From the NCBI GenBank assembly GCA_034440575.1, contig JAOTOL010001210.1, positions 1-64,000 on the forward strand: 64,000 nt of DNA, given 5' to 3'. How positions within the stretch are numbered: position 1 is the stretch's first letter; the number at the start of each line of letters is the position of its first letter. Of the stretch, positions 45,560 through 57,064 are shown one piece after another. The notes under the pieces are model-generated. The model ran no database searches. It saw only the letters and a program-made list of their open reading frames with translations, and was not told the origin of the DNA. Position numbers and translations under genes: made by a program. Source of the DNA: Imbricaverruca yamaguchii (lineage: Eukaryota > Arthropoda > Thecostraca > Neoverrucidae).

Positions 45560-46770
45560 GATGGCATGTCGTGACCCCTGGAGAAACGTGGAACCCCTCT
45601 CTTAAATACACTCCATGACGAACTATCCACCTCTGGCAACCCATTCCAGTGATATACAACTCGGTGGCTGTACATCGTCTATCATTTCCATTCAGTCGAT
45701 TACTCTGTTATTTCGACGATAAGGCGGCGCGGTCAGAAACACAGTCGGCAATATAAGACATTCACGACCGCAATTTCAAATATTTGCAATGAGGGACAAC
45801 CCACTGCCGACCAAGGGCCGATGATGGCTTTTCCTGCACAATGCACACTTAATAGCATTAATATATCTACATCTATGCGTAATTCCCATCTCTCTACGGT
45901 ATGACGTAGAATACTCTATATTATATATAATTACGAATAAGATAAATAGATAAGAAGAAGTCTAAGGATATTAAAAAAAACACAGAAATAAAAATGCATC
46001 TACTATAGTTTTTAATGTATTTCATGAGGAACACTCGTACATCACCAGACAGCCTCTTCAATCAAGCAACCACACAGACTGAAAACCTGATGATGGTTAA
46101 TTGCCTGCACCTTAACCTGCAAACCTGAATTGATTACCATTATGTGATACCCGAAATACAAGAACATTATTCAACTTCACATTTTCTAGCTCTTTAGCTA
46201 CACCAAACATGTCAGTCAAATCGCCCGAAAATCTCCTATGCTTGAGTGAGTCCATATATAATTCCATGAGCCTGTCCCCATATTTTAAGTCGCCCAATCT
46301 ACTGATCAGCCTAGTAGCATTGCGCTGGCTTTTTTTTAGTGTGTCTGTATGCCTTTTCAAGGGAGGGTTCCGTATCTGTACACAATGCTCCACGTGAAAT
46401 TGGACATAAACAAAGTGGAATTATTTCATAACTGTCTTGTTTTGGTACTGAAAGATACCTAACGATATCCAACGATTAACGAAAACTGTGAACGATACCT
46501 AACGTTTCGATCGCCTTATTTCTTGCATCGTTACATTGCTTTCTGATACACGGCACTTCAAGCTAGCACCCCAAACTCGCTCTACTCTGCAAAGGCACCC
46601 AGTTCACTATCAGCCATTACGTATCTAAGTGCTCCACCCTTCACCCCAGACGCATAGCCTTACAAGTAGCAACATTACAAGACTTCTACCATTTATCAGT
46701 CAGTTTTTCGACCTTTTAGGTCTAGATAATGCCCCTAGATCTGCCTCGCCTCTCTACGCTATGCGCCGAT
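45560..46770 (-). mobile_element. CR1-like LINE remnant, 3' half
   Basis: On the minus strand, decayed RT pieces run in the right order. About 46750-46500 resembles the thumb region before the YVRPHLEYC block. 46393-46112 has an open 93-codon stretch reading MEHCVQIRNPPLKRHTDTL, SQRNATRLISRLGDLKYGDR and RFSGDLTDMFGVAKEL, the CR1 C-terminal block. YHWNGLPEVDSSSWSVFKR at about 45690-45600 is the terminal WNxLPE box. About 400 bp of unrelated AT-rich sequence separates the last two, perhaps a later insertion. It is a different, older lineage than copies A-C. Confidence 0.75.
46112..46393 (-). pseudogene. RT C-terminal fragment (open block of the LINE remnant)
   Basis: This 93-codon open block is the best conserved part of the 45.6-46.8 kb LINE. 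It aligns with residues of the copy A frame from HLEYCIQAW to the region after RGDLIEVFKF. It has no catalytic residues of its own and is not expected to work. Confidence 0.75.
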
Positions 46771-47618
46771 GCATCTGGGGCTTATAGAAGACCAAGTGAT
46801 CGCTGAGGTAGTTTTCCTTCTGCATTATCCATAATTGACGACAATTTGCGTGGGTCACTCCAGCTCGTGGTGCAAAATGGCCCATGTGGATGTTGCAATC
46901 ACATGTTTTATTAAAATATCTCATATCAATAATGGATGCTTAAGCAAGGACACCAACGATGAAATAAAAATAACACTATAGCAAAAGAAACGGAACCAGC
47001 CCCGAGGAAAAACAAACCTTAGCAACCACTCGGTCTTCCATAAAGGCATAACGCCATCGGAGAATAAAGTAGACAGGGTGTTGAAGCCAATTATCGATGA
47101 AACTGCAGACTACAAAAGCACTAACGACAAATTCAAGTCTTTGATGTACCACCGAAACAAGAACACAGGCAGCCTCTTGCTCAGCAACAATAAGCAAAAA
47201 GAAGACAGCATGAAGAGAACCAATGTGGTTTGTCACTGTTAATTCTAGAGCGTGTATCTGCTGGTTCAAATTTTCTTCTCCCTTATGTGTTTTGGGATGC
47301 ATTTTCCACCACACACCCTAGTATAAGGACGAGTTGGGAAATACTGAATAAACAATGTGCCAGCGAAAGTAATATGTTTGATTTGGTTATTGAACTAATG
47401 CATGTGGAGGACATGCTAATTAATCTGATATAGTTTTCGGGTGACATGTGGAGCCTTTCCAAAATTACACTCTTTAAGTAAGACGACTGTGAAAGAGTGA
47501 AGGTTGTATATCTTAGCTTCGCTAGTGGCTACGACGGTCATCCTGGTTTGTTGTCCCTACCTCTCCAACTGTAAGGATAAATCTTGGGTGCAACTCTATG
47601 CATATTGGTGTACACGAT
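46771..47618. other. No feature recognised
   Basis: A 112-codon open frame on the minus strand (46976-47314) has no known motif. Plus-strand words such as PEEKQTL were considered as Penelope-like but do not extend. Confidence 0.35.
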
Positions 47619-47625
47619 GTATATA

Positions 47626-47705
<80 letters not shown>

Positions 47706-47757
47706 TATGTATGTGTGTGTGTATGTGTGTACATACACCCATATACGTATATAAGTT
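47619..47757. repeat. (TA)n with (TG)n flank
   Basis: A (TA)n run of about 70 bp is followed by TATGTGTGTG words and a palindromic end (CATATACGTATAT). Confidence 0.95.
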
Positions 47758-48054
47758 ACGTGGATACTGTTTTCACGAGGTGCCACGAACGGTCAGTTAT
47801 GGTCGATCTGCAGTCTCACGGTCGACAACAGTATGATGCCCAATCGTGTGCTTATGGTACAGGGGACAGGACCACATCTAAGGTGTTCGCAGGGGAAGCT
47901 CAAGCCAAATAATGGGGTAAGTGCTGGCGCTGGCCAGGTTTGAACAGGAAAATGATAAAAATTATCTTCGTGGTGAGATACTAACATCCATGGCCTTGCT
48001 TTGACCTCTTTTAACCATCAAACGACCCTAGTGGCATCTCATTATTGCAAAAGT

Positions 48055-48170
48055 ATGTCTACTTTCCACGGAACGCTGCATCTTCTCCGCCGGGTCTCGA
48101 ACCAATGTCGTTCGGTAGCCGCCAAAATGTTATATGGCGCCGCAATGCACTTATACACTGCGGCACAGTC
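48055..48170 (-). mobile_element. Candidate tRNA-derived SINE head
   Basis: On the minus strand GTGCCGCAGTGTATAAGTGC resembles an A-box region. About 50 bp later GGTTCGAGACCC matches the B-box consensus. No second copy in the window confirms it. Confidence 0.4.
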
Positions 48171-49137
48171 TACCAGGAGTCTACGGCACGCTCTACTTGG
48201 GATTCATTGTTGTTGGCTTTGCGAAGATAATTGGTACCATTCCTTACAAAGCACCTCTGGGAATGCAAATGCACAAGGGAAATGAACCTTTCCCAAAAAG
48301 GAGATCATTCGCTGCTGGAGAACGATCATGCCCACTTAGCAAGGCGCTACCCATATAAACATAAAGTAATATGGTCTGGAAATTGCATTGACACCACCCG
48401 ACCTCAACATTCATTGATCACAGCATCCCTTCAACTGTGCTTTGTCCTGGCCAACTTAAAAACTCCCATGCCATGTGTCTGGATCTTACGAGGTGCTGAT
48501 CTTTTATTGCATTCAAGTTAAAATACTCGTTGCATAAATAATACTGTATATTTTGCATGTGCTTAGGCATGGGTGTTGATGCATTTACTTTTCAGGTGGG
48601 AAGTACCCCTCAGTGTTGGCTTGCCCCCGAACAATTTAAACTTTCATCATGGGGCCCTACGCAGTGTGCCACGGGTGTTGATTGTTAATTTTTTGGATAC
48701 ATCAAGACAATGAGCAGGCTCAAATGGATTGGGAGAGAATACTCCATATGGTCCGTGTTAATATATTTAGTTATTTGGAGTGGGGGTATGGGGTGGGGTG
48801 GGGTAGGGAGTGGGGGAGGGGCGCAAAGCCAACATTTAGGGTGCACCTACCCCTCAAGGAATGCAAAACACATCCCCTGTGTGTGCTCGCAACCCATTTG
48901 GATTCGCATTGGCTTCATGTGTTGTGCCTCATCATTTTCAGGAATCAAAATTACTGTGTGTGTTAATTGGCAAATTATATTATAATGCAGGAATCAATGG
49001 TAAAACCACAAGTATAGCACGCATAGAAAGGTTGCACAAGTTAGCATACATTTAGCAAAATCATGATTATAAGAACAATATCCAAATGAAGTCGAACAGT
49101 ATATATCAGAAAACTTTGCCAGAGTTTACGTTTTCAG
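48171..49137. other. No feature recognised
   Basis: Unique sequence with overlapping short ORFs of no recognisable family. A G-rich patch lies at 48778-48823. Confidence 0.35.
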
Positions 49138-49300
49138 GTCATGACAGCCCAGTGGATAAGGCTGTTGTTTGGAAGAGTAACGCCTCCAATTAAGGATTTC
49201 AATCAAAATCGCTTCTGGATTTTGATCCGTCTTTAACCAATTCGAGCGAAAAATTGGCGACACCAAATGGCCTAACAATATTGAAGGGTATCGCAACTAA
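49138..49300 (+). mobile_element. Candidate tRNA-derived SINE, second type
   Basis: CAGCCCAGTGGATAAGGCTG looks like a tRNA A-box region. AGGATTTCAATCAAAATC about 45 bp later is a degraded B box. The remainder is not shared with the main SINE family of this window. Confidence 0.4.
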
Positions 49301-49794
49301 ACAAACGCAAGGGAATGAGAAAGTAGGAAAGTAAAGGAAAGTGGGAAAGTGTGTTTGCGTTTTTGTGTCTGATAACTTTGTGCATTCAACAGACCTAGAG
49401 GAATATAAAGCTAGTTAGTGTCTGGCAGTTGAATGCATAGAGGAAGCAATAGTCCGTCCTTGTCTGATATTATTTTAGTGAATCAATACAATGCATGTAA
49501 TATCAAACCAACTTAGATGTACATAAACGACGAGTTAAGCTTGCCTGAGTAGTAGCCTAGTGAGAAAAACATCATCATACGGGATATATCCATTCGTCAA
49601 GTATTTATGCCTTCACCAGTTTGCATCATGCTGTGCAATGCGAATTTGTACTTCATTGCTCAACCCATGTTTTGCCGCGAAATCACCAGACCACCCATGG
49701 ACTACATGGAGCAAGAATCAATCAGAGCAGCCATGAAGACGTCCGGCGGATAGCTGTCCGCCTGGCGGTGACCTCCTGCCATTGCCGAGGTGCT

Positions 49795-50110
49795 GCGACT
49801 ACCGACTGCTGCTGCGCCGACCGTTGGTGCTGATCCGACCGCTGGTGCTGAACCAAGAGCTGGTGCCGACTGTTGGTGCTGATCCGAGAGCTGGTGCCGA
49901 CCGCTGGTGCTGAGCCGACCGTTGGTGCTGATCCAACCGTTGGTACTGAGACCATCGCTGATGCTGAGCCGACCGCTGGTGCTGAGCCCACCGCTGGTGC
50001 CGACCGCTGGTGCTGAGCCGATCGCTGGTGCTGATCCGAGAGCTGGTGCCGACCGCTCGTGCTGAGCTGACCGTTGGTGCTGCGCCCACCGCTGGTGCCG
50101 ACCAGCGGGT
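49795..50110. repeat. 18-bp minisatellite (CCGACCGCTGGTGCTGAG)n
   Basis: About 17 units of 15-18 bp, many reading CCGACCGCTGGTGCTGAG or CCGACCGTTGGTGCTGAT. Because 18 is a multiple of three, all minus-strand frames stay open (QHQRSA, SAPAVG). I do not regard them as genes. Confidence 0.9.
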
Positions 50111-50256
50111 GACGTCGGTGCCAATGGCGCGTCATCAGCTGGCCGAGCAGGAGAGCGGCGGCGCCGACTGACGACTCACGCCGCGTCTCGCGCTCGTCAC
50201 ACCTCGTCACAGGCCTGACACGGTCTCAATTAGCGGCCCAGGACAGAGCGGCCGAC

Positions 50257-50825
50257 GGAATGGTGTCAGGTTCCGCGGCCAGCGGAATGGTGTCAGGCGC
50301 CGCGTCCCGCAGAATGGTGTCAGGCGCCGCGTCCGGTGGAATGGTGTCAGGCGCCGCGGCCGGCGGAATGGTGTCAGGTGCCTCGGTCAGCGGAATGGTG
50401 TCAGGCGCCGCGGCTGGCGGAATGATGTCAGACGCCGCGGCCGGCGGAATGGTGTCAGACGCCGCGGCCGGCGGAATGGTGTCAGGCGCTGCGTCCGGTG
50501 GAATGGTGTCAGGAGCCGCGGCCGGCGGAATGGTGTCAGGCGCCGCGGCCGGCGCAATGGTGTCAGACGCTGCGGCCGGCGCAATGGTGTCAGGTGCCGC
50601 GGCCGGCGGAGTGGTGTCAGGCGCCGCGGCCGGTGGAATGGTGTCAGGCGCCGCGGCCGGCGGAATGGTGTCAGGCGCCGCGTCCGGTGGAATGGTGTCA
50701 GGCGCCGCGGCCGGCAGAATGGTGTCAGGCGCCGCGGCCGGCGGAATGGTGTCAGGTGCCGCTGCCGGCAGAATGGTGTCAGGCGCCGCGGGCGGCGGAA
50801 TGGTGTCAGGCGCCGCGTCTGGCAC
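50257..50825. repeat. 27-bp minisatellite (GGCGGAATGGTGTCAGGCGCCGCGGCC)n
   Basis: About 21 units of 27 bp (some 24 bp), each with GGAATGGTGTCAGG followed by a GCC-rich part. A unit length divisible by three keeps the frames open and gives nonapeptide repeats such as GGMVSGAAA on plus and APDTIPPAA on minus. Translation is possible in principle, but no start context, splice signals or non-repetitive domain support a gene. Confidence 0.92.
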
Positions 50826-53800
50826 CAGGCACGCGCGCGCCCGTGTGTCAGCGCGCCGTGTCTGTCAGGCACGTTTCAGTCTGTCGTCGAGGCGTGAACA
50901 CTGCTTGTTCACTGGGCGTGTGTGTGTGTCAGGGTAGGGATGGAATCCACCTGGCCACCTCCAGCAGGTCTCTGCGGGCCAGATAATAAGTGAAAATCGC
51001 CAACACCCGGGAGGACTGTGTGTGTCAATGGAGTAGCGAAAAGAAGTGATAACTGTAGTGACCGAAAGCCCGGTCAGAAAGCCCGGTCAGAAAAGGCGGG
51101 CTTTTTCACCGGTCTTGGGATATATGCCGATCTTTCAACCGATCTTTCAGTTCACATTCTTTCATGTTCTAATAAATACAAACCTTGTAAAACAAACCTA
51201 ACAATTTTGTTCGGCACGCATCTTGTGAGATCAATTTCAACATTCCAGCCAGCATGTTTGTCATACATATTGAATAATTTGATAATAAATATCTAGTATT
51301 TCACAAATGTATTTTGGCATGATAATTATGTAAAGCAACAGACTATCCATGATGTAGTTGACACCTCAAGCCTGTTCATGACATGCAGCTTTCAATGGTA
51401 AGACTTGCAACCGCAATAAAGTCCCCCCAAAAGTAAGTTAGTTTTGCCAGATATTGAACAATAGTGTATGGGTGCACCAGGCCAAAATGCAAATAAGATT
51501 GCGTGGCATCAGACAAGCATGGTGACACGTTGTATTCAGATTATGTACCAATATCCTTATTTATCATAACTCATGGTTGTATAAGCATTGTACATGAACT
51601 TCCGTAAACCATTTGGACCATGAAAAACAGCATTGTCCACCGAAGGAATTCGTTTTCCATTGGCAGGCGTCCATAGTTACAGCAGATTTTCCAAAAATAT
51701 GCATCTAGGAGAATGCACATCGACATTCACTTGCCTCTCTGATCCAAACACAACAAAATTGCCACAACGGACGAGGTTTGATTCGTTCATCTCCGACTAA
51801 TCTGCAACATGCTGCACACGACATCCAAGATATATCCGAGTTCATCAGTTGGTTACTATTGGTTACTATTACTGGTGGTTATTACTACTATATGGCTACT
51901 ATTAGATCCACAATTCAAGACTCAAAATCCTTAATTGTTGAAACTTCACATTTTGTTTTACATCCTCTACAATACAAGCCATTTTTCATAGTCGGATAGA
52001 CTGCCGTAGAACCAGTTACTGCTCAGCTTTCGTATTCATCCCACACTCATTGGTATGAAGGCAATTTGTGGTGAACTGTAAAGTACCAGGCATAAACTAT
52101 TAAGTACTGAATTAACAGTGAACGCACTCACAGAAAAACTAACCCTGGAACAGCATCATATACAAAATATTTCCTCCCCACTCAAATAACATTCCGCCAA
52201 AGGCTCTCCTTGGAGATGTGCCCTGCCAAACGAACATTACTGGACCCGCATCTGTGCATATCCAACTAGTCTCCATTTAATGCAGGTACAGGTATATGAA
52301 CACTGGATGGCGGGTCACGTAAGTTACCAGTAAAGTCGGCAATAAGGCCGGTGACAAAACCAACACATTGACGATATGTTTCCTTCCAGCGCGTCGTGCA
52401 TCCAGCGAAATTATTCATGGTCTTGAAATGGCTATCCGCTGTGCTGGGCTACATCCCGGCCCGTCTAATAAATTAGGGTAGTTTATAGGGCACATCCTGC
52501 AGCTTCTGGGTGAAAATCCTGCGATGGGAAAGGTTCATGAACGTCGAATAAAAGCTTCCGGGTTATGCAAATTTGTGAGAAATCAATACAGAATAACTTA
52601 AGACGCTCGGTGGGGACAACTTTGCATACTGTAAATGAAGCATTTGCATGCACCTCCTTGATTTCGTTGGATGTCATTGTGCTCCTAGGAGGACCAACGA
52701 TGATGTTATTTCGTTGTGAAGTTGAAGTCAAGTCTACAAAAATGAAGTAGTACTACTTATTCCATTTAATGTAAATGGATCAACGTCTCGTTCTGGTAAG
52801 GTAATTGAAAACAATATGATATTCAATTATTTTCTTGAAGTATCTTGAATAGATTTCAAGGTGCTTGCCGAAATTATTAGTCTTCATTGCGACATATTTC
52901 TGCACAATTATGCTTACAAATGAATACATTTAAGTTGCGTAAAAGAACAGGAAATGTACACGGATTAACCAAGAAAGCATTCCGTATCAATTAATTTTCC
53001 TCTGCACAATATTGGCTTCTTCATCTCTCAATTAGCTCCTATGTTAGCTGTCAGCATTGTGTCGAAAACACATGCCTGGTCTTTTCATATCAAGCTAGTT
53101 TCCATATCAAGTTTCACTTCGTCCTCGCTATATGGCAACAGCTGAAATATTTTTATCTGTTTGTTTGCTGAAGTCCGCTAGCTATAATGAGTCGCAAAAC
53201 ATCATACGGTTATGGCGCAGAGGGTTTTGCTTGGGTTTAGAGCATTAAAGTAATTCTTAGGCTAATTTAAAACGAATGTAAGATGACAATATTTAATATG
53301 TATACAGTATGGATCATTAAGGGATGCTTTATGATGTATTTTCAATGGATTATAATAATGTATATTATCAACAGTCCAATATAATGGAGCTTTGACACAA
53401 CACAAGTAGTTCAGCCAAAAGACGTAGGAAAGCTATCAGAAACAAAGTAGGAAAAAGCTGTTGGGTGTTAATTTACACCTAACTGTCGGAAGCTGAGAAC
53501 ACCGTTCCACGGGCTACTAAGATAGCTTTAAAGTGATAGGTTCGAATGTTTTCTGCCGTTATGATCCTCGATCCTGTAAAGTGTGTCTGCAACTCTGGAT
53601 CCGTACCCGTCGGCTGGTCGGGCTGCCAGACTAGCAAGTGCGTCCGCTGAAGATGGTGAGATAATATGTCATCACAAAGCAAAGAATACATATAAATATA
53701 TACGAAGAAGAACTACCCCATGGCAATACATATATCTGGACCCATATATCGAACTGAATGATCTCGCTTGTCGAGCGCCTATAATTGAGTTTGATACTCG

Positions 53801-53970
53801 CTTGAATATATATATATCACAGTGGGTTGGAAGGAATCCATTAACCAAACATGTTTCTTTGAAGCTGACCGCATATCTAGAGCATTGATTGCTTTCTTTT
53901 GTGCTCTTTCGAGTTCCCTTACTGGTCATTTTCCTTCTTCGTTCAATTGTTAAGTCAGATCACCGATTAC
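50826..53970. other. Intergenic, no gene recognised
   Basis: Unique, mostly AT-rich DNA. GACCGAAAGCCCGGTCAG at about 51060-51077 recurs near 29.2 kb and is listed separately. No coding family is visible. Confidence 0.35.
51058..51110. repeat. Shared GACCGAAAGCCCGGTC motif
   Basis: GACCGAAAGCCCGGTCAG is immediately followed by AAAGCCCGGTCAG. Nearly the same double motif lies at 29171-29203 (GACCGAAAGCCCAGTCAC, then AAAGCCCGGTCAG). It may be a transposon terminus; the 29.2 kb copy is preceded by CAGAGGTGGGAAA, a hAT-like start. Confidence 0.5.
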
Positions 53971-53980
53971 AATAATTAAT

Positions 53981-54022
53981 TGCGCGACGTTTCGTCCCAA
54001 CATAAGACATTTTCAAGCTTTT
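53981..54022 (-). ncRNA. Degenerate hammerhead-like ribozyme motif
   Basis: On the minus strand CTTGAAAATGTC is followed by a 6-bp hairpin (GTCTTA/TGGGAC) and then GAAACGTC. In hammerhead ribozymes CTGATGA, a hairpin, GAAA and a GUC cleavage site occur in that order. Penelope-like elements are known to carry minimal hammerheads near their ends, with very short stem III. The hairpin, GAAA and GUC are present, but box 1 reads CTTGAAAA rather than CTGATGA, so activity is unlikely. Confidence 0.45.
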
Positions 54023-54179
54023 AATATGAATGGTAGCGAAATATGCAATTACATCGTTCACACTACTTAATATCCAATATAATTATCGTGCTACCTAATT
54101 TACTTTCACTTATGCATACGAGTACAATATAAGCAAACATTCAACGGGAAAAAACAAACGTCACAAAAGCACAAGCGCA

Positions 54180-54600
54180 CTAATAGTTTGGACGGTGACC
54201 TGCAACTTCATCACATAGCGTGAGGATGCCCTGACAGTCACGTTGGGTGTTTAGAGTGAGGAGTCGTTCACAGATGAGGATGGCTTTCGTAATGCATAGT
54301 CTTCTCTTGTCCCGTATGTGTGCGATGATGTAAATGTTTTGCACCAGCTGTCTGTCTGTCTGTCTACTTGTCTGGTGATGTGTCGGTGATGTTTGTCCTA
54401 CGCATGCTGGTGTGGAGCGCCCAACTGCAGGTGACAAGTCAGTCGTCGCTACAGTGATGCTCTGGGTTGTCCTGTCCAATATGGCTTAGAGGGAATTTGC
54501 AGTCTGTAAGCTTCATCTGAGCATGTATATTCATAAACTACATGGGTTGAATTAATTGTGGGCTCCTTCGCGGTGTTATTTCTCATGACAAGATTTACTT
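54180..54600 (-). pseudogene. GIY-YIG-like endonuclease remnant of the Penelope-like element
   Basis: In two frames the minus strand reads STHVVYEYTCSDE, then YWTGQ where a YIGQ motif is expected, RRLTCHLQLGAPHQH, and then the block RRLCITKAILICERLLTLNTQ. Position, order and residues fit the C-terminal GIY-YIG domain of Penelope-like elements (VYxxxC, YIG, SLxxR, E...P.LN). The YIG and an internal stop show decay. Confidence 0.65.
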
Positions 54601-54868
54601 TTTTCTTTTGCAGTAAATTATTAGTTGCAAATTATTAGTTGTACGTTGTTACATGCCGTTAGTTTGATGGTGATAAATACGATTTCCCGGAGTAACCGGG
54701 ATGTCAGTAACCAAAAGGACTCATTTGGTTTTTGTCAGATAATGTCAGTGTCTCGGGTGTGGCAGAGTTTCGATTATCGCTTCCTCCGTCGCTACCATCG
54801 CTGTCGCTGCGGCTACTGCCGCCATGGCTGCCACCGAGCTCCCCACCACTGTGTTCACGGACGCTGAC

Positions 54869-55561
54869 CTACACCGCCATCACCAACGCAAACGCCACCG
54901 CCTCTACTGCTACCAGCGTAGCCGCTACTGACGCTTCCTCCATCAACGTTTGCTCTATCGCCACCGTCACCGACGCTGCCACTGTCGCTGCCGTTGTTGC
55001 CGTCAACGTTGCCGCCACAGACGCTTCCACAGTCTCCGTTGCCGATATTGTCACAGCCACTGACTGGAACATTACCTTTTCGATTTTCGTTACGATGATT
55101 ATTGCGGTGGTGTATGTAGTAAGCATTCTGATCTCTTGGTCGATATCTTTGGTCGAGTAGTTATCGTTGGTCAGCATTTGTCTGATGTAATTCAGCTCTC
55201 TGTTCACCAACTTCAAGGAGCTGCAGGTATTGATAGGCCGCCTTACGTAAGGACGAATGACTCCACGCTTAAATCGATCGGTACAATCTCTCATGACATT
55301 TAGACACCATCCACTGCTTGTGGTTTTACGATGAATGTTGGTTTCATGTTTCTCATTACTTAAATCCAACTCCACATCAAGGAACGGGAGTTTACTGTTC
55401 ACGCTAAGTTTGCAAGTGAAATGCAGAACGGATGATTCCTGTAGGAATGTGTGAAGTTCATTGAGTATGTCTTCCCCAGTGATTTTCAGAAGGATATCAT
55501 CGACGTATCGTCTGCACATATGGATCTTGTCATTCAGGCCCCGGGTGACCAATTCTTCCAC
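54869..55561 (-). pseudogene. Penelope-like reverse transcriptase fragment
   Basis: This 230-codon open block starts just after the AAMGSP motif. YVDD, the catalytic motif, is intact at 55496-55507. LPFLDVELDL and the RKTTSSGWCLN block follow, then the thumb up to about residue 145. From there the frame runs into Ala/Thr/Val repeats (VAATLTATTAATVAA) encoded by GCC/ACC-type trinucleotide repeats that are not part of the family. Because the preceding part of the RT lies in another frame, the block cannot give a whole enzyme. Confidence 0.85.
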
Positions 55562-55950
55562 ACCTCACATTTAGGCATTAGCGAACAAGACACTTAGGGG
55601 CGATCCCATAGCCGCACCGTCGACGTGTTAGTATAGTTGGCCTTCCGGGAATCTGGACAGTGCTTTTGTTGTGCATGTTTCATCATGAACTTCAGCAACA
55701 TCTTGGGCAGGTTTGGTGGCCTGAGTTTTGGGTTCTCATGAAAGAATCTGAGTACGATGTTAATGGTTTTTGCCACCGGCACATTGGTGGACAGGCATGC
55801 CACATCAAGGGACGAAACAGCCGATTTCGCTGACAGGTGGCAGGCTGGCACAACTCAATGACAAACAAACACAAACAAACAAGGGACACAAGAATTTCTT
55901 CTGGTCCACCACTTCTGGGTACGGTGAGAAAATCGTCTGTATTTTTTAGT

Positions 55951-56319
55951 ACATTCTTGGCACACATGAACTTCAGAACTTCAGATCATCCGAAATTTAA
56001 ACACATAAATCTTTCCCACGAGAGTATACGTTGGTGTTGGAATTTGCGACACAATGGGCCGAAGTGGATTGCCACTTTATGCATCTTCTGCATCTTTATG
56101 ATGATTTCGTCTCCCTTGCGTGACTGCAGCAGGCTTTGATACCTTCAATAAGTGGCGTTGACTAGCGTGCTAATGGTTAAAGCGTGTCCTCTGGGCGCAA
56201 GCTGAGATGACTATGCATCAGCTGGTGCATGAGGATCATGTCACCACGTCTGTGGTATTGGAGTTAATGGAGCAGCAGCGTTTGTAGGAGGACATAGTAT
56301 GGCAAGTCTCTAATTTATA
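55951..56319. other. No feature recognised
   Basis: Separates the Penelope-like element from the LINE fragment; no motif or repeat was identified. Confidence 0.35.
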
Positions 56320-56920
56320 CCACTAGTCTGGTTGCTCGGCGTTACACTCTACGAACCATTTTCCGGTCTGCTTTATTAAAATGACCCAAAACAGCATGCT
56401 CACATTCCAGCTACAGTCTGACCAGATATGTATACAACAGGGGAAGATCTGAACATCAATTTGTACAAAGTACCTCTTAAATGACAGAGTTAAGAATTCA
56501 TGGAAGTAATTAAATACCATATCAGAAGACAGCGCGTTCGATTTTCGGTTAGTTAAGAATATTGGAAGTTGTCAAGCAAAGTCAGACATCTCTGTTGGCT
56601 TTTGAGCTGCTGACGCTGTGTGTTTGGAACTTCAAATCCTCCTAAATTGATACACTTAAATCCTTCCCTTCTGCCTTTTGATTTAACTGAGTGTCCCGTG
56701 AGCTATAAGTATGCCGTTAGACTTTGCGTCCAAGGTGAATAATTTTGCACTTGGTTGAGGCATCAGCCATTTTTCACACCACGGCTTTCACACTTTCACG
56801 CCACTGCCCTAATGCAAGGTTTTCTCAAACCCGGAAGTCACTGAGTGTTTGAGCAGTCGGCGGTCGGGGACATTGTCAAATGCTTTCCTAAAATCCAAGT
56901 AAACGACATCCAATGGATCA
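56320..56920 (-). mobile_element. CR1-like LINE RT fragment
   Basis: On the minus strand PLDVVYLDFRKAFDNVPDRR at about 56919-56860 is RT motif A with its catalytic Asp. A CKIIHLG-like segment at about 56750-56720 and a decayed block at about 56420-56330 follow in the order of the copy A protein, but with large internal losses. The palm motif FADD is missing. It is an old fragment. Confidence 0.7.
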
Positions 56921-57064
56921 CCATCGTTTTATATATGGGTCAAAACCTCTGATGTACTCAAAAGTCGAGAAACGTGAGAAAAACAAGATTTATATGGTAA
57001 AAAAGAACTTGCTGAGCTTCATACAGTTCACCAGTAGCCGGCATGTCGATTTACACGAGACCTC

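Larger units (their letters stand above)
53975..55950 (-). mobile_element. Penelope-like element with RT, GIY-YIG-like endonuclease and hammerhead-like 3' end
   Basis: The minus strand carries, in order, a SLDVACLSTNVPVAKTI block, DGAAMGSPLSVLFANA at about 55624-55580, RRYVDDILL, LPFLDVEL, IHRKTTSSGWCLN and RFKRGVIRPYV. This is the characteristic reverse transcriptase of Penelope-like elements, which differs from LINE RTs by AAMGSP and the LPFLDV block. An alanine/threonine-rich low-complexity stretch (54780-55030) follows, then a GIY-YIG-like region and a short hammerhead-like motif. At least two frameshifts and several stops show a dead copy, truncated at its 5' side near 55950. Confidence 0.85.

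Noticed and set aside
46976..47314. 112-codon minus-strand ORF and plus-strand PEEKQTL words as a Penelope-like N-terminus
   Set aside because: Similarity does not extend past a few residues and no RT follows on either strand.
50260..50937. 225-codon repeat protein GGMVSGAAA
   Set aside because: Open only because the 27-bp unit is a multiple of three; the opposite strand is equally open and no flanking domain exists.
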